From positions 2,418,001 through 2,482,000 of the forward strand of contig NZ_AP018150.1 in the NCBI RefSeq assembly GCF_003966915.1: a stretch of 64,000 bases of DNA, written 5' to 3'. Made by a program: the position numbers and the translations under genes. The notes beneath the pieces are model-generated. The model did not search any database and had not been told where the DNA came from. It saw only the letters and a program-made list of their open reading frames with translations. Shown in pieces: positions 10,019-21,693 of the stretch. Position 1 is the first letter of the stretch. The number at the start of each line of letters is the position of its first letter. This DNA is from Mycoavidus cysteinexigens. GTDB lineage: Bacteria; Pseudomonadota; Gammaproteobacteria; Burkholderiales; Burkholderiaceae.

Positions 10019-12685
10019 TTAAATCACTAGGTTGACAAGACGCCCAGGCACTAACACAATCTTCTTTGGCATCTGTCCATTGCTAAAGCGCTTAAATATC
10101 TCATGGGCAAGCGCCGCTTGCTCAATTTCAGCGCGGGACGCCTCTTTTGCAACCGTCAACGCGCCTCGCACCTTGCCATTGATCTGCAACACTAACTCAC
10201 TTTGCGCCGCCTCCAGTGCGCTTTCATCAACTTCGGGCCACGGCGCATCTAATAGAGCACAGCCAAATTCAGCTTTAAACTCGAGTTCATCCCACAAGGC
10301 ACAACCAATATGCGGCACCACTGGGTATAGTATGCGCAACAAAATCCCATATCCCTCACGCACCACAAGGCTCCACATTTCTGTGTTTTCATGCGCCTGG
10401 GCCTCTACCGCGGCTTCAAGCGCCTTCAGCATTTTCATCGCCGCTGAGACAACCGTATTGTACTGAACGCGCTGATAATCAAATTCAGCTTGCTTCAAAA
10501 TGCGCTGAATGTCGCGGCGCAACGCTTTTTGTGGCTCAGTTAAATGGCTTAAGTATGGGCTAGCCGTTAGCGCGCCGGAATGCACAGCGGCGGCGCGCGC
10601 CATTGACTCAGCCTGCGCATAGCCAAATGCCCACAGCCTACGCAAAAAGCGGCTCGCTCCGTCCACCCCTGCATTTGACCATTCAAGCTGTTGCTCAGGC
10701 GGAGCAGCAAACATTGTAAATAAGCGCGCAGTATCTGCGCCATATTGATCGATCAGGGACTGTGGGTCAACGCCGTTATGTTTTGATTTAGACATTTTCT
10801 CAATGCCCCCAATCTCAACCGGTAGTCCATCCGCATTGAGCGTCGCACCACAAGCTCGGCCTTTGCTATCACGCTGCAAAGTGACTTCAGTCGGATTAAA
10901 CCAAACCCGCTTGCCACCAGCATTGTCACGATAAAAAGTTTCGTTTAGCACCATGCCTTGCGTCAGCAAATTTTTGATCGGTTCAGAAAACGTCACCAAA
11001 CCAAGATCCTGCATCACTTTGGTCCAAAAACGCGAATACAACAGATGCAAAATCGCATGTTCAATGCCACCGATATATTGATCCATCGGCATCCAATACT
11101 CAGTGCGCGCATCAATCATCGACGGTTTGCCATCTATTTGCGCCGCCGGACAGGTATAGCGCAAGAAATACCACGATGAATCAACGAAGGTGTCCAGCGT
11201 GTCGGTTTCACGGCGTGCGGGCGCACCACATTTAGGGCAGCTACAGTTAACAAAGGCGGCTGATTTGGCCAGCGGGTTACCGCTGCCATCTGGCACTAGA
11301 TCCTCCGGCAATACAACTGGCAAATCCGCTTCAGGCACTGGCACCTCGCCACATGCCGCACAATGAATCAGAGGAATCGGCGTACCCCAATAACGCTGCC
11401 GAGAAATGCCCCAATCACGCAAACGCCACACCACACGTTGCTCACCCAGGCCGCGCTCGCTTAAATCGGCGACAATCGCTTGAACCGCCGGCTCATAAGC
11501 CAAACCATCGTATTTTCCGCTATTCACGCAGATGCTATTTTCTTTCTCTGCATACCAAGCGGCCCAATGGGTATCCGAGTAAGGTTGTTGGTTGACTGCA
11601 ATGACTTGCTTAATCGGCAACCCATACTTAAGCGCAAAGGCGAAATCGCGTTCATCGTGGGCCGGCACGCCCATAACCGCGCCTTCACCGTAGCTCATTA
11701 ATACATAATTACCAAGCCATACTTCAATTTCTTCGCCAGTCAGTGGATGCTGAACAAAAAACCCCGTGGCGATCCCTTTTTTCTCGAGCGTCGCCAAGTC
11801 AGCTTCTGCGCTGCCTCCTAATTTGCAGGTTTCTATAAAAGCCTGTAATTCTGGGCGTTTTTGCGCCAAACGCAACGCTAACGGATGTTCCGCAGCTATC
11901 GCGCAAAACGTAACACCCATTAGGGTATCAGCGCGGGTTGTGAAAACCCGTAACTGCTTATGCTCCCCATCGAGTTGATAGGGGAAGCTGATCGTGGCGC
12001 CGACACTCTTACCCAGCCAATTTTGTTGCATCAGCTTAACCCGCTCAGGCCAGCCCAGATCATCAAGCGCATCTAATAACTCTTGCGCATATTGTGTGAT
12101 CCGCATGTAGTACATTGGAATTTCGCGTTTTTCAACCAACGCGCCTGAGCGCCAGCCACGGCCATCGATGACTTGTTCATTTGCCAATACGGTTTGGTCA
12201 ACGGGGTCCCAATTCACTGTACCGGTTTTTTTATAAACAATCCCCGCCTCTAACATCTTTAAAAACAGCCACTGGTTCCATTTGTAGTAGTCTGGCTCGC
12301 AGGTCGCAATTTCGCGCGACCAATCTATGGCTAGTCCGATCGCCTGCATTTGCTTTTTCATATAAGCAATGTTGTCATAGGTCCATTGCGCAGGCGCCAC
12401 GCCATTCGCCATTGCGGCGTTTTCCGCCGGCATGCCAAAAGCATCCCAGCCCATCGGCATTAATACATTAAAGCCCTTCATCCGCAGATGGCGGGCCATC
12501 ACATCATTGATTGTATAGTTGCGCACATGCCCCATATGCAGCTTGCCAGAAGGGTAAGGCAGCATTGATACGCAATAAAACTTCTTGTCCCGGGGCGCGG
12601 CTTCGTTTACCTGATATACATTGTGTTGCGCCCAATGACGCTGCATCGCCGATTCAACCTCGGCAGGAATATACTTTTCTTGCAT
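10019..12685 (-). CDS. leuS: leucyl-tRNA synthetase
   Basis: Class Ia aminoacyl-tRNA synthetase charging tRNA-Leu, 888 residues. The nucleotide-binding HIGH-type motif is [11 protein letters not shown] and the KMSKS loop is KMSKSKHNG. Between them lie the large editing domain and a Cys-rich zinc segment (CAACGE, then [10 protein letters not shown]). The start [11 protein letters not shown] matches family N-termini, so I prefer ATG 12685 over TTG 12703; no good ribosome-binding site is visible for either. It heads the leuS-lptE-holA-proA block. Confidence 0.97.
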   Translation of the reverse strand: MQEKYIPAEVESAMQRHWAQHNVYQVNEAAPRDKKFYCVSMLPYPSGKLHMGHVRNYTINDVMARHLRMKGFNVLMPMGWDAFGMPAENAAMANGVAPAQWTYDNIAYMKKQMQAIGLAIDWSREIATCEPDYYKWNQWLFLKMLEAGIVYKKTGTVNWDPVDQTVLANEQVIDGRGWRSGALVEKREIPMYYMRITQYAQELLDALDDLGWPERVKLMQQNWLGKSVGATISFPYQLDGEHKQLRVFTTRADTLMGVTFCAIAAEHPLALRLAQKRPELQAFIETCKLGGSAEADLATLEKKGIATGFFVQHPLTGEEIEVWLGNYVLMSYGEGAVMGVPAHDERDFAFALKYGLPIKQVIAVNQQPYSDTHWAAWYAEKENSICVNSGKYDGLAYEPAVQAIVADLSERGLGEQRVVWRLRDWGISRQRYWGTPIPLIHCAACGEVPVPEADLPVVLPEDLVPDGSGNPLAKSAAFVNCSCPKCGAPARRETDTLDTFVDSSWYFLRYTCPAAQIDGKPSMIDARTEYWMPMDQYIGGIEHAILHLLYSRFWTKVMQDLGLVTFSEPIKNLLTQGMVLNETFYRDNAGGKRVWFNPTEVTLQRDSKGRACGATLNADGLPVEIGGIEKMSKSKHNGVDPQSLIDQYGADTARLFTMFAAPPEQQLEWSNAGVDGASRFLRRLWAFGYAQAESMARAAAVHSGALTASPYLSHLTEPQKALRRDIQRILKQAEFDYQRVQYNTVVSAAMKMLKALEAAVEAQAHENTEMWSLVVREGYGILLRILYPVVPHIGCALWDELEFKAEFGCALLDAPWPEVDESALEAAQSELVLQINGKVRGALTVAKEASRAEIEQAALAHEIFKRFSNGQMPKKIVLVPGRLVNLVI

Positions 12686-12784
12686 AGGGGATAAAATTTT
12701 CAATAAAGTAAATGGGAAATTGCATGAAATAGCATAGCCGCTGCACCAGCAGGGTAAGCAATGCTGATATGGGTTACAGCTTAG

Positions 12785-13591
12785 TTAACGCAGACCCAGC
12801 ACATCTTGCATATCAAATAGGCCATTGGGCTTATCGGCCAAAAAATGCGCGGCCCGTAGCGCGCCTTGCGCATAACTTACGCGGCTGGCCGATTTATGAG
12901 TAATTTCAATGCGCTCGCCCGCACCCGCAAAAAGGACCGTATGGTCGCCCACAATATCGCCGCCACGCACTGTGGCGAAACCGATGGTTGAAGGCTTACG
13001 TTCTCCGGTAACGCCTTCACGGCCATATACCGCCACTTCCGCTAAATCACGGCCTACCGCCTGCGCGACGATCTCGCCCATTTTAAGGGCCGTGCCTGAT
13101 GGCGCATCGACTTTATGCCGATGATGCGCCTCAATAATTTCAATATCGTAATCGCTCGCCAACAAACGCGCAGCAAGCTCAAGCAGCTTAAAAGTCACAT
13201 TCACGCCAACACTCATATTCGGCGCCAACACAATCGGCACTCTACTCGCAGCCGCTTCAATCTCGGCGCGCTGCGCCGGCGTAAAACCAGTGGTTCCAAT
13301 CACTAATTTCACGCCATGTTCAGATGCTGCTTGCAAATGGGCCAGCGTACCCTCCGGGCGCGTAAAGTCGATCAAACAGTCGGCCGCCGCTAGCACCGCG
13401 TGCATTTCATTAGAAACGCTTACCCCTGTGCGTTGGCCTAAAAATGCCCCTGCGTCTTGCCCTATCAGCGCACTATTCGCGCGCTCATAAACCCCAACCA
13501 ACTGCACGCTGGGCGTAGCAAGCACCGTCTCAATCAACATCCGCCCCATGCGGCCAGAAGCGCCCGCTAGCGCAATTTTAAGCGCGCTCAT
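12785..13591 (-). CDS. dapB: 4-hydroxy-tetrahydrodipicolinate reductase
   Basis: Reductase of the lysine/diaminopimelate pathway, needed for cell wall and protein synthesis, 268 residues. The dinucleotide fold is GASGRMGRM, the family signature [16 protein letters not shown] includes the catalytic His and Lys, and [10 protein letters not shown] is typical. Its start overlaps the bamE stop by 4 bases, so the two are probably co-translated. Together with proA it shows that at least some amino-acid synthesis is retained. Confidence 0.97.
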   Translation of the reverse strand: MSALKIALAGASGRMGRMLIETVLATPSVQLVGVYERANSALIGQDAGAFLGQRTGVSVSNEMHAVLAAADCLIDFTRPEGTLAHLQAASEHGVKLVIGTTGFTPAQRAEIEAAASRVPIVLAPNMSVGVNVTFKLLELAARLLASDYDIEIIEAHHRHKVDAPSGTALKMGEIVAQAVGRDLAEVAVYGREGVTGERKPSTIGFATVRGGDIVGDHTVLFAGAGERIEITHKSASRVSYAQGALRAAHFLADKPNGLFDMQDVLGLR

Positions 13592-14094
13592 TGGCTCTCG
13601 GCACTTGACGCACGTGCAGATGCGCTTTGTTTACGACGCGTGTTAGCACGCCGGTCGCCGTCAATTTCAGCTAATAATTCATTTTCAGACGGCAAATCTT
13701 CGCCACCTGTCCAGCGCGATAACTGATCGCGCTCAAAATAAACCGCCAAATGGCGGCGCTGCACCACTTCAGTTGCGCCACGCTTGAAGTAAAAAATATA
13801 ATCCCACTGATTTGGGTGAAAAATATCGATTAAAAGCGGCGTGCCCAGCACTGCGCGCACGTGCTCTCGCGGCATGCCGACTTGCAGTTTAGCGACGGCT
13901 TCACGGGAAATAAAGTTGCCCTGTACCACAGTAATCTGGTAGGGTGTAATGTGCTGAGCAATCCGTTGAGTTGTGTCGTTATAGGTCGAACAAGCCGCCA
14001 ACAGCATAGCGCACGCTAGCGCCAGCGGCCGCCTTATGGTTTGCGGTAAAGCCAATCGATTGAGGCGGCTAAACGTGAAAAAAAACAATTTCAT
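13588..14094 (-). CDS. bamE: outer membrane assembly lipoprotein BamE (OmlA/SmpA)
   Basis: Small lipoprotein of the BAM complex that inserts beta-barrel proteins, 168 residues from ATG 14094. It has a signal peptide with lipobox LAAC followed by STYND. The BamE fold is marked by [17 protein letters not shown] and [10 protein letters not shown]. The open frame extends 40 codons upstream to 14214, but the added residues do not look like a signal peptide, so the shorter start is chosen. It is divergent from fur, the conserved omlA-fur arrangement of beta-proteobacteria. Confidence 0.94.
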   Translation of the reverse strand: MKLFFFTFSRLNRLALPQTIRRPLALACAMLLAACSTYNDTTQRIAQHITPYQITVVQGNFISREAVAKLQVGMPREHVRAVLGTPLLIDIFHPNQWDYIFYFKRGATEVVQRRHLAVYFERDQLSRWTGGEDLPSENELLAEIDGDRRANTRRKQSASARASSAESQ

Positions 14095-14268
14095 CTTAAA
14101 AATTTTGACTAAATAGGTTGCTGGAACGAATAACCTACCGAAAACTATGAACAACTTATCCGTTTGAAAAGAGGATTCTTTACCGCGCCAGACATTATGA
14201 CTTGGCCCAGCCACCCCCTATTCATAAAGATATGCATTGTACCCTTTACTTGTGACTCGTAGCTAACC

Positions 14269-14697
14269 ATGAGCAATCATTCCGATTTAAAAAGCATTGG
14301 CCTCAAAGCGACGCTGCCACGGCTGAAAATCCTCGAGATTTTTCAAAATAGCACAATCCGGCATTTGAGCGCCGAAGATGTGTACCGCACGCTCCTTACC
14401 GAAGAACTCGATATTGGCTTGGCTACAGTTTACCGAGTGCTCACGCAGTTTGAACAGGCGGGTTTGCTAACCCGCAGCAACTTCGAATCGGGCAAGGCTG
14501 TATTTGAGCTCAATGAAGGCACGCATCACGATCATTTGCTGTGCGTTGACTGCGGTTTAGTCGAGGAATTTTACGACCCCGAAATCGAACGACGTCAGCA
14601 GATGATCGCCGAAAGCCGGGGCTTTGTCCTGCATGAGCATTCGCTGGCTTTATATGGTTCCTGCCGTAAGGAAAACTGTCCGCATAAGAAAGTTTAA
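14269..14697 (+). CDS. fur: ferric uptake regulator
   Basis: Fe(II)-dependent repressor, 142 residues, full length. The N-terminal winged helix includes [14 protein letters not shown] and [16 protein letters not shown]. The metal site is [11 protein letters not shown], and the C-terminal [10 protein letters not shown] has the second cysteine pair. No convincing Fur box was recognised in the 174-base bamE-fur gap. Its stop codon abuts the stop of the large convergent unknown gene with no bases between. Confidence 0.97.
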   Translation: MSNHSDLKSIGLKATLPRLKILEIFQNSTIRHLSAEDVYRTLLTEELDIGLATVYRVLTQFEQAGLLTRSNFESGKAVFELNEGTHHDHLLCVDCGLVEEFYDPEIERRQQMIAESRGFVLHEHSLALYGSCRKENCPHKKV

Positions 14698-17600
14698 TTA
14701 GGTTGATTTAGAATCAATCCAAGGCTGGTAATACTGCTGATGCAATTGCGCGAACTCTGGCAAAGTTAGCTCAGCCTCAGATTTATTGAGTACTGATGAA
14801 GCGTCATCTATCGTTTTAGATGTATTAGAGCTTGCTGTTAACGAGCTTCGCCTACTTTGAACGACGGTCGTACTTGACGTTTCTGTTCTTGCTACTTGAG
14901 GCTTGGTTGAATCCAATAACGTGGCCTTGGCTTGAACGCCCCCATTTTTTTGTGAGCCGGTATTCAATTTTTGGCCGGCAAGCTCGCGTAATCGCGCAGC
15001 TTGAATTTCGGTTCCAATCAGCTTGCCTCGTAAATCACGATAGCGTTTTGGCGCTATTGCCAATAAATATTCAGCAAAGCGCTGGTTACAGTCGATTGTT
15101 GGCTGAGCAGTTTTAGTTTGCAGCTTTTGTATAGAACTCCGCCCTTGTTGTAAAAGCATGAAAGCTTCTTTGAGTCTTAGTAACTTTTCCGCTGACATGT
15201 TTTGTGATTCAGATGCCGGTGACTTTTCCTGCTCTTTAAACCCACTATCCTCTAGTTCTTCTAGTATGCTTCTTACTTCGTTACGTAAGTTGATACCATT
15301 TTCAAATCCTGAGCGGGTTTCAATACCTTTAAGAGAGGTATTGATGGGTTTTGAATTTAGATACGCCAACTGTAAATCTAATTGCAAATCACATATACGC
15401 TCCAGAGAAACGAGTTGCTGACTTAGCTGCTCAGGAATATCTTGCCTATTCTCTTTTAGAGATTTAACTGCGCTCCTTAAGTCATCACGCACTAAGAAAT
15501 TAGCTTCAAAACCTAACTGAATCGCTTCATCTTCAACATAAGTTTTGATGGTTTCCGCGTTTACGCGAGCATCGCTCTGGTTCAAATATGCCAACTGAAA
15601 ATCTAGCTGTAAGTCGCATTTACGCTCAAAATAAGCGAGCTGCTTACTTAGCTGCTCAGGAATATTTAACCTCTCATCTTTTAGATTTTTAAATTCTTTC
15701 CTCAACTTGTCACGCAATAGAACATCAACTTCAAAATCTAACTGAATATTTTCATCTTCAAGAAAATTTTTGATGGCGCTCACGTTTAAGGGAGTATCGA
15801 CGCTATTCAATAAAGCGTCTTTTTCCTTCTGATACGCCGACCGTAACTCGAGTTGTACCTTATATTTTTGCTCCAGATAAGTGAGCTGTAAACCAAGCGC
15901 CTGCCGCATGAAATCAATCTGGGCGGAGGCATTTTTCGGCTGGTCCAGCCACTTCTTCAATGTGCGCTTGCCAAGGCCGCTGCGTTTTTCCGCACAAACC
16001 TGTTTATAGGTTTCTCGGGCTGCTTTGTAATCAAGACTGGTTGCTAGCTTTTTCGTAAATCCTGCGCTTGCTTGCCAACGTGCATATAAGTTCTTTTTAA
16101 AGGAAGAGAATTTTGAGATGGGTTGTTTTCTAGATTCAGTCGTTTTTTCTCGATCTGTTGAATACGGAATCCATCGATAACGTTTTTTGCTTTCCAATGC
16201 GGCCTGTGCAAGCAAATTCTGCCGTAAAGTTTCTCGCGCCTGAGCCTGATGATAAAAACGAGACCGCAATTCAGGACCTGTTTTGGCGCCCTGCGGGTGC
16301 GTAATATCCACAGCAGCTAAAGACTCTCGATCTAGTTCAAGGTCATCCTCAATTAGATAATCATCATAGCGTTTCTGTTTATCATGGCTATGTAAGAATT
16401 GTTGCGAGCAAACCGTCATAGTTAAACCACCGGCGATGGTGGCGGCCAGTAGCACGCCCAAGCCAACTGGGTTAGCAGCAGCGCCCGCACCGGCTAAGGA
16501 AGCCACTGTGATACCCATTTTCGCCAATGTACTGCCGGCATAAACTGTACTGCCCGTTAGAAAACCACTATTCCATTTCAAAAAGGATTTTGCAAACTCT
16601 TCGCGCTGAGCTAATTTGACACCTAAAAATTTTAAATAGTCGTCGATTATTGATAGCTGGGCTGTGCCATCTTCACTCACTTTTCGCAATTGTGCCCACG
16701 CAGCCTCGACGCTCGCCTTGCCTTGCTGGATCTGCTGCTTTTGCTTGCGTGATTTTTTAACAAAATAGGCGCCAAGCGCAGTCGCTCCAAGCGCGGCGGC
16801 AGGCCCCAACACCAACGCTGAAGCAGTTCCAACCACGGTTGCCGTAGTTGCGGCTGAACTGGTTATTAAACCTTGCGCCATCAATTGGGCCACATCAAGC
16901 TGATGGGCACTGGCAGCTAAGCCAATTTGCGTGGTACTTTCTGCTAGCGCTTTAGCGAGAATCGTGCTGCCTGAAGCAAGCGAGGCTTCGCCAATTTTTT
17001 TGTCAAGACGTTTCATCTCAAGTGAAAACTGCGTGTCTTGCAGTTTCTGATTTTTACACAACTTAGTTTGTTTAGCCAACGCGCAGACTGCCCCCAATGC
17101 ATCTTGCATTTCTGCGGTTTTCAACAATTTTTCTATTCCTTCAACGAGGCGGTCTAGCTGCTTGATCTCTTTTCTGAGTTTACGAGCCTGCTCACTTTTT
17201 TCGCCATGCTCGGCAGCGGCTGCTTTTCGTGCATGCAGCCCCTCTCTGATGGCGAACAGCGCCAAGACAAAAATCAAGCCGGAGGTCCCCATTGACACGC
17301 CAAAATCCGCTCCGCCGGTAGGACTCACTTGATGCGCCGTATGCTCAAGGGGTGCATTTTTTAATAATTCTGCTTCTTCCTGCAGCTCGTGAATCCACGT
17401 CAAAGTTTCATCACCGCCCCCACGCCCCGCTTCGATCGATTTTTTAAGCAGAATATAAATCGCGTGTACGGCTTCGTCCAAATCAACCATAACCGCGCCG
17501 TGGCCGTGCTCATGGCTATCTTCCGCCTCTTTTACAGAGACTCCGCTCATAGACTGTGCGCTCAGCGCAGATAAGGGTCTTTTAGCTTTGGGGCCTTGTC

Positions 17601-17811
17601 CTGACCACGGAAAATTACGTTTCTGTCTATTTCCTATCACCCTCTCAGACAGGCTAGCCGTCTGGTCTATACCTACCGAGTATCTTGATCGGCTCGATGA
17701 TAACGACGGACAATAAGTTTTTTCCTCTTCAGAGGCCAGCTCTTGCGCAATATATCGCGCACTATTTGAGTTTGGACGTGCACTAAAATCACTACGCGCA
17801 GAGTTTCCCAT
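14698..17811 (-). CDS. large unrecognised protein with glycine-rich hydrophobic segments and a C-terminal repeat
   Basis: A 1037-residue protein of no family I recognise. The first ~110 residues are polar and S/R-rich with an HEHGHG cluster. A hydrophobic helix lies near 172-188. Helical, charged stretches surround Ala/Gly-rich hydrophobic segments at about 312-350 and 415-467, which resemble membrane-inserting hairpins. From about 640 to 860 a unit of roughly 80 residues recurs two and a half times (QLAYFERKCDLQLDFQLAYL and close variants, then IPEQLSKQL). ATG 17811 has GAGG at the right distance; TTG 17823 is in frame. No signal peptide is seen. The layout resembles secreted effectors or translocators of host-associated bacteria, but that is inference. 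Confidence 0.72.
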   Translation of the reverse strand: MGNSARSDFSARPNSNSARYIAQELASEEEKTYCPSLSSSRSRYSVGIDQTASLSERVIGNRQKRNFPWSGQGPKAKRPLSALSAQSMSGVSVKEAEDSHEHGHGAVMVDLDEAVHAIYILLKKSIEAGRGGGDETLTWIHELQEEAELLKNAPLEHTAHQVSPTGGADFGVSMGTSGLIFVLALFAIREGLHARKAAAAEHGEKSEQARKLRKEIKQLDRLVEGIEKLLKTAEMQDALGAVCALAKQTKLCKNQKLQDTQFSLEMKRLDKKIGEASLASGSTILAKALAESTTQIGLAASAHQLDVAQLMAQGLITSSAATTATVVGTASALVLGPAAALGATALGAYFVKKSRKQKQQIQQGKASVEAAWAQLRKVSEDGTAQLSIIDDYLKFLGVKLAQREEFAKSFLKWNSGFLTGSTVYAGSTLAKMGITVASLAGAGAAANPVGLGVLLAATIAGGLTMTVCSQQFLHSHDKQKRYDDYLIEDDLELDRESLAAVDITHPQGAKTGPELRSRFYHQAQARETLRQNLLAQAALESKKRYRWIPYSTDREKTTESRKQPISKFSSFKKNLYARWQASAGFTKKLATSLDYKAARETYKQVCAEKRSGLGKRTLKKWLDQPKNASAQIDFMRQALGLQLTYLEQKYKVQLELRSAYQKEKDALLNSVDTPLNVSAIKNFLEDENIQLDFEVDVLLRDKLRKEFKNLKDERLNIPEQLSKQLAYFERKCDLQLDFQLAYLNQSDARVNAETIKTYVEDEAIQLGFEANFLVRDDLRSAVKSLKENRQDIPEQLSQQLVSLERICDLQLDLQLAYLNSKPINTSLKGIETRSGFENGINLRNEVRSILEELEDSGFKEQEKSPASESQNMSAEKLLRLKEAFMLLQQGRSSIQKLQTKTAQPTIDCNQRFAEYLLAIAPKRYRDLRGKLIGTEIQAARLRELAGQKLNTGSQKNGGVQAKATLLDSTKPQVARTETSSTTVVQSRRSSLTASSNTSKTIDDASSVLNKSEAELTLPEFAQLHQQYYQPWIDSKST

Positions 17812-17856
17812 CAATATCCTCAATCACTTAAATAAGAACTATTCTCATCTTATGAC

Positions 17857-17882
17857 TAAGTTGGCCCCTACGGACCAACTTA
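17857..17882. other. inverted repeat in the gap / unknown-gene spacer
   Basis: A perfect 8-bp inverted repeat, TAAGTTGG and CCAACTTA, separated by 10 bases, between the gap stop and the start of the large unknown gene. No T-run follows on either strand. It could be a weak terminator for gap or an operator for the downstream gene; the sequence does not decide. Confidence 0.4.
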
Positions 17883-17909
17883 TTGAGGATATTTGAGATT
17901 TAAACGGGT

Positions 17910-18920
17910 TTACTTCGCTTTTGCAAACGCCACTGCTGTATCTAGCATTCGATTTGAGAAGCCCCATTCATTATCGTACCAGCTTGAGACCTTAACCAAC
18001 CGGCCCGATACTTTAGTTAGGGTCGCATCAAAAATTGATGAAGCTGAATGGTGATTAAAATCAGTCGAAACCAGCGGTAGGGTGTTATAGGCGAGGATAC
18101 CTTTTAACGGACCGTCAGCCGCTTCTTTTAGGATTGCGTTAACTTCATCCACAGTCGTATCACGCGCCGCCACAAAGGATAAATCAACCAGCGAGACATT
18201 GATGGTTGGCACGCGGATGGCAAAGCCATCTAGCTTGCCATTGAGCTCGGGCAATACCAAGCCAACTGCTGAAGCAGCGCCCGTTTTAGCTGGGATCATG
18301 TTTTGCGTTGCCGAGCGAGCACGACGTAGATCTTCATGATAAACGTCCGTCAGCACCTGGTCATTGGTATAGGCGTGGACGGTCGTCATCAAACCATTGA
18401 CGACGCCGAGTTTGTCATGCAAAGGTTTAACCAGAGGAACCAGGCAGTTAGTCGTGCATGAGGCATTTGAAATGACGGTGTGCTCTTTTTTTAACGTTTG
18501 ATGGTTCACGCCATAAACAATCGTGGCGTCGACATCTTTACCGCCTGGCGCTGAAATAATGACTTTCTTCGCGCCGCCTTGCAAATGAGCGCTGGCCTTT
18601 GCTTTGCTGGTAAAAAAACCGGTGCATTCCAACACCACATCCACCCCGAGTTCGCCCCATGGCAAAGCCGCCGGATCACGCTGCGCCAGCACTCGAATCC
18701 GGTCACCATTCACCACCAGCTCTTCGCCCTGCACTTCTACCGTACCGGGGAATTGACGGTGGGTCGTATCGTATTGTGTCAAATGCGCATTGGTTTTGGC
18801 ATCACCCAAATCATTGATCGCTACAATTTCCAGATCATGTGTTTTGCCTGCTTCATAAAATGCTCGCAGCGTATTGCGGCCAATCCGACCGTAGCCATTA
18901 ATTGCGACGCGAACCGTCAT
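17910..18920 (-). CDS. gap: glyceraldehyde-3-phosphate dehydrogenase, type I
   Basis: Glycolytic dehydrogenase, 336 residues. The NAD-binding start is [17 protein letters not shown], the active-site cysteine is in [12 protein letters not shown], and [12 protein letters not shown] is near the C-terminus. GGAGAG precedes ATG 18920 at normal spacing. It follows tkt on the same strand with a 132-base gap, a usual beta-proteobacterial pairing of central carbon genes. Confidence 0.98.
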   Translation of the reverse strand: MTVRVAINGYGRIGRNTLRAFYEAGKTHDLEIVAINDLGDAKTNAHLTQYDTTHRQFPGTVEVQGEELVVNGDRIRVLAQRDPAALPWGELGVDVVLECTGFFTSKAKASAHLQGGAKKVIISAPGGKDVDATIVYGVNHQTLKKEHTVISNASCTTNCLVPLVKPLHDKLGVVNGLMTTVHAYTNDQVLTDVYHEDLRRARSATQNMIPAKTGAASAVGLVLPELNGKLDGFAIRVPTINVSLVDLSFVAARDTTVDEVNAILKEAADGPLKGILAYNTLPLVSTDFNHHSASSIFDATLTKVSGRLVKVSSWYDNEWGFSNRMLDTAVAFAKAK

Positions 18921-19052
18921 TTTTTCTCTCCTGATTACCTAACTGAGTCATGAACGCGCACGCCATCGCCTACTAGATAAATTGCCGCGCCTTGCAGCGA
19001 GCGGTTGCATCAAGTAGAGCTACGACGCGCACAAACCTTGCATCAATCGATG

Positions 19053-21071
19053 CTATATAAAAAGGGCGCGCGCCTGCTCGACAATATTTTCCACGGTAAA
19101 GCCGAAATGCTCGAACAAGGTGGCCGCCGGAGCCGACTCGCCAAATGTATCAATGCCAATTACGCCGCCTTCGAGCCCAACATATTTGCGCCAGTAATCG
19201 CTCACGCCTGCCTCAAGCGCAAGCCGCATGACCCCTTTGGGCAATACATATTCGCGCCAGTCCGCCTCCTGCCGGTCAAATACCGTAGTTGAGGGCATGG
19301 ATACAACCCGCGCTGCGATACCTACGCGTGCTAGCGGCTCAATCGCCGCCAATGCCAACTCGACTTCGGAGCCGGTAGCCAGCACAATCAATTTGTGCGC
19401 CACAACCTCTTCATTCCAGTCACGCAGCACATAGCCACCCTTAGCGATATGCTCGATCTGTGTCTCGCTACGCTGGATAAACAGCAGATTCTGGCGGCTA
19501 AATACTAGGCAACTAGGCCCTTGCCGTGCAACTGCTTGCACCCACGCCACCGCAGTTTCAACCGTATCCGCCGCGCGCCATACATCGAGCTGCGGAATCA
19601 AGCGTAAACTCGCGAGATGTTCTACTGGCTGATGCGTCGGGCCGTCCTCGCCTAAACCGATTGAGTCATGCGTAAACACGAAGATCGAGCGCGCTTTCAT
19701 TAAAGCCGCGACTCTTAGCGCATTGCGACTATAGTCAGAAAACGTTAAAAAAGTCCCGCCAAAAGGTCGATAACCTCCATGCAAGGCAATCCCATTAAGC
19801 ACCGCGCTCATGCCAAACTCACGCACTCCGTAATTGATATAATTACCGAATTGCAAGCCAGCTTCCGTAGCGCGCACGGGTTTTGCGGTTTTCCAGTTGG
19901 TCAGGTTTGACCCCGTCAGATCTGCTGAACCACCGAGTAATTCAGGCAGGATCGCAGCCAAACCGTCAATCGTCTGTTGCGAAGCCTTACGGGTAGCGAT
20001 CGTTTCAGCTTTTGCATGCGCGCCAGCGATAAAGGCACGCGTGGTCTCAGACCAATGCGCAGGCAGCTCGCCCTTCATGCGACGCATAAACTCAGCAGCT
20101 TGCTGCGGGTACTTAGCGCGATAGGCGTCAAAGCGTGCGCGCCAGTCAGCCTCAGCGCGCGCGCCGGTTTCACGCATGCTCCAAGCCGCATAGACTTCAT
20201 CAGGTATGACAAAAGGCGCAAAAGGCCAATCGAGCGCAATGCGGGTGGCAGCGACCTCGGCAGCACCCAACGGAGAGCCATGCACATCATGCCCCCCCGC
20301 TTTAGTTGGAGCGCCTTTGCCAATCACGGTTCGGCAGCAAATCAAGGTTGGCTTATCGGCTTTTTTCGCGGCAACAATCGCCGCATCGACTGCTTCGACA
20401 TCATGTCCATCCACTTGGCGAATCACATGCCAGCCATAAGCTTCAAAACGCTGCGCAGTATTGTCAGCAAACCAATGTTTGACGTCACCGTCAATTGAAA
20501 TTCCATTGTCGTCATACAATACGATCAATTTGGCTAGCTTTAGCGTGCCCGCCAATGAACATGCTTCATGCGAAATGCCCTCCATCAGGCAGCCATCACC
20601 CACAAAAGCATACGTATAGTGGTCGACGATTTTGAGTTCGTCTCGATTAAATTCTTGCGCCAGCAACGCCTCAGCTAGCGCCATCCCAACGGCGTTCGCC
20701 AGACCTTGTCCGAGTGGACCGGTGGTGGTTTCCACCCCTGGCGTTATACCGACTTCAGGGTGCCCCGGAGTTTTGCTATGCAATTGCCTAAAACGCTTAA
20801 GTTCTTCAATTGGCAAACCCTCATAGCCGGTCAAATGTAGCAGTGCATACAATAACATTGAACCATGCCCATTTGACAATACAAAGCGGTCACGGTCAGG
20901 CCAATTCGGGTTATTGGGGTTATGTTTCAAATGACGCTGCCAAAGAGCTAGGGCAATTTCAGCCATGCCCATTGGCATGCCAGGATGTCCAGAATTCGCT
21001 TGCTGCACAGCATCTATAGCTAACGCACGGATGGCATTCGCCATCCGTGCGGTTGGAGAGATTGACGACAT
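19053..21071 (-). CDS. tkt: transketolase
   Basis: Thiamine-diphosphate enzyme of the pentose phosphate pathway, 672 residues. The N-terminal pyrophosphate domain has [15 protein letters not shown] and the ThDP motif beginning [13 protein letters not shown]. The middle domain has the catalytic-glutamate region [17 protein letters not shown] and the conserved [16 protein letters not shown]. It lies upstream of gap and may be co-transcribed with it. Confidence 0.98.
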   Translation of the reverse strand: MSSISPTARMANAIRALAIDAVQQANSGHPGMPMGMAEIALALWQRHLKHNPNNPNWPDRDRFVLSNGHGSMLLYALLHLTGYEGLPIEELKRFRQLHSKTPGHPEVGITPGVETTTGPLGQGLANAVGMALAEALLAQEFNRDELKIVDHYTYAFVGDGCLMEGISHEACSLAGTLKLAKLIVLYDDNGISIDGDVKHWFADNTAQRFEAYGWHVIRQVDGHDVEAVDAAIVAAKKADKPTLICCRTVIGKGAPTKAGGHDVHGSPLGAAEVAATRIALDWPFAPFVIPDEVYAAWSMRETGARAEADWRARFDAYRAKYPQQAAEFMRRMKGELPAHWSETTRAFIAGAHAKAETIATRKASQQTIDGLAAILPELLGGSADLTGSNLTNWKTAKPVRATEAGLQFGNYINYGVREFGMSAVLNGIALHGGYRPFGGTFLTFSDYSRNALRVAALMKARSIFVFTHDSIGLGEDGPTHQPVEHLASLRLIPQLDVWRAADTVETAVAWVQAVARQGPSCLVFSRQNLLFIQRSETQIEHIAKGGYVLRDWNEEVVAHKLIVLATGSEVELALAAIEPLARVGIAARVVSMPSTTVFDRQEADWREYVLPKGVMRLALEAGVSDYWRKYVGLEGGVIGIDTFGESAPAATLFEHFGFTVENIVEQARALFI

Positions 21072-21113
21072 TATTTTTTTAAATTGAGAACAACACTGAA
21101 CACTGAATAAGCA

Positions 21114-21482
21114 TCAAACAGAAAATGACGAGCCACAGCCGCAAGAGGTGCTTGCATTTGGATTTTTGATAACAAATTGCGCGCCACTTAGGTCATCTTT
21201 ATAATCAATTTCAGCGCCTACCAGATATTGATAGCTCATCGCATCAACGAGTAGCTGAACGCCATTTTTATCCATCACCGTATCATCTTCACCAATTTCT
21301 TCATCAAAAGTAAAGCCGTACTGAAAGCCCGAGCAACCGCCGCCTTGCACAAAGACGCGCAATTTTAACGCTGGGTTGCCTTCTTCATCGATTAATTGCT
21401 TCACCTTACTCGCTGCGCTATCAGTAAAAATCAATGGCGTTGAGGGGGCGTTCGCTGCAGAAACTTCAATTGCCGCGCTCAT
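21114..21482 (-). CDS. erpA: iron-sulfur cluster insertion protein ErpA
   Basis: A-type carrier that delivers 4Fe-4S clusters to target enzymes, 122 residues. The three conserved cysteines are present: [14 protein letters not shown] and the C-terminal [13 protein letters not shown] 21482 has GGAG six bases upstream; an in-frame TTG at 21494 is less likely. It is monocistronic, with its own -10 element, between tkt and the rpsI terminator. Confidence 0.95.
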   Translation of the reverse strand: MSAAIEVSAANAPSTPLIFTDSAASKVKQLIDEEGNPALKLRVFVQGGGCSGFQYGFTFDEEIGEDDTVMDKNGVQLLVDAMSYQYLVGAEIDYKDDLSGAQFVIKNPNASTSCGCGSSFSV

Positions 21483-21510
21483 TATTTTCTCCAAAAAACA
21501 GGGTTTCGAT

Positions 21511-21516
21511 ATTATA
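21511..21516 (-). promoter_or_regulatory. -10 element of the erpA promoter
   Basis: A consensus TATAAT on the minus strand, placing the start of transcription near 21504, about 22 bases before the erpA ATG. The -35 region (TTCGAC, about 19 bases upstream) is weak, which could mean dependence on an activator or regulator. Assigned by eye only. Confidence 0.5.
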
Positions 21517-21625
21517 GAGCCGATCGATGGCTTAAGTCGAATCCCAACGCTAATGACATTAGAAAGCGCTTTAAGGTTGCTAACTTCCGTTCAAATAGGT
21601 AAAAAACTCTACTATTTTATGATTT

Positions 21626-21653
21626 GAAAAAAGCCGCATAAGCGGCTTTTTTC
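21626..21653. terminator. Rho-independent terminator after rplM-rpsI
   Basis: A perfect 12-bp stem (GAAAAAAGCCGC, loop ATAA, GCGGCTTTTTTC). It lies 40 bases after the rpsI stop and ends in a T-run on the minus strand, as needed for that operon. Its symmetry would also stop transcripts on the plus strand. Confidence 0.92.
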
Positions 21654-21693
21654 AAGCAAAAATCTACTTGCCATTGCGCAGCAGCGCAATCGA

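Noticed and set aside
14095-14268. Fur-box autoregulation site between bamE and fur
   Set aside because: No 19-bp GATAATGATAATCATTATC-like palindrome was recognisable by eye.
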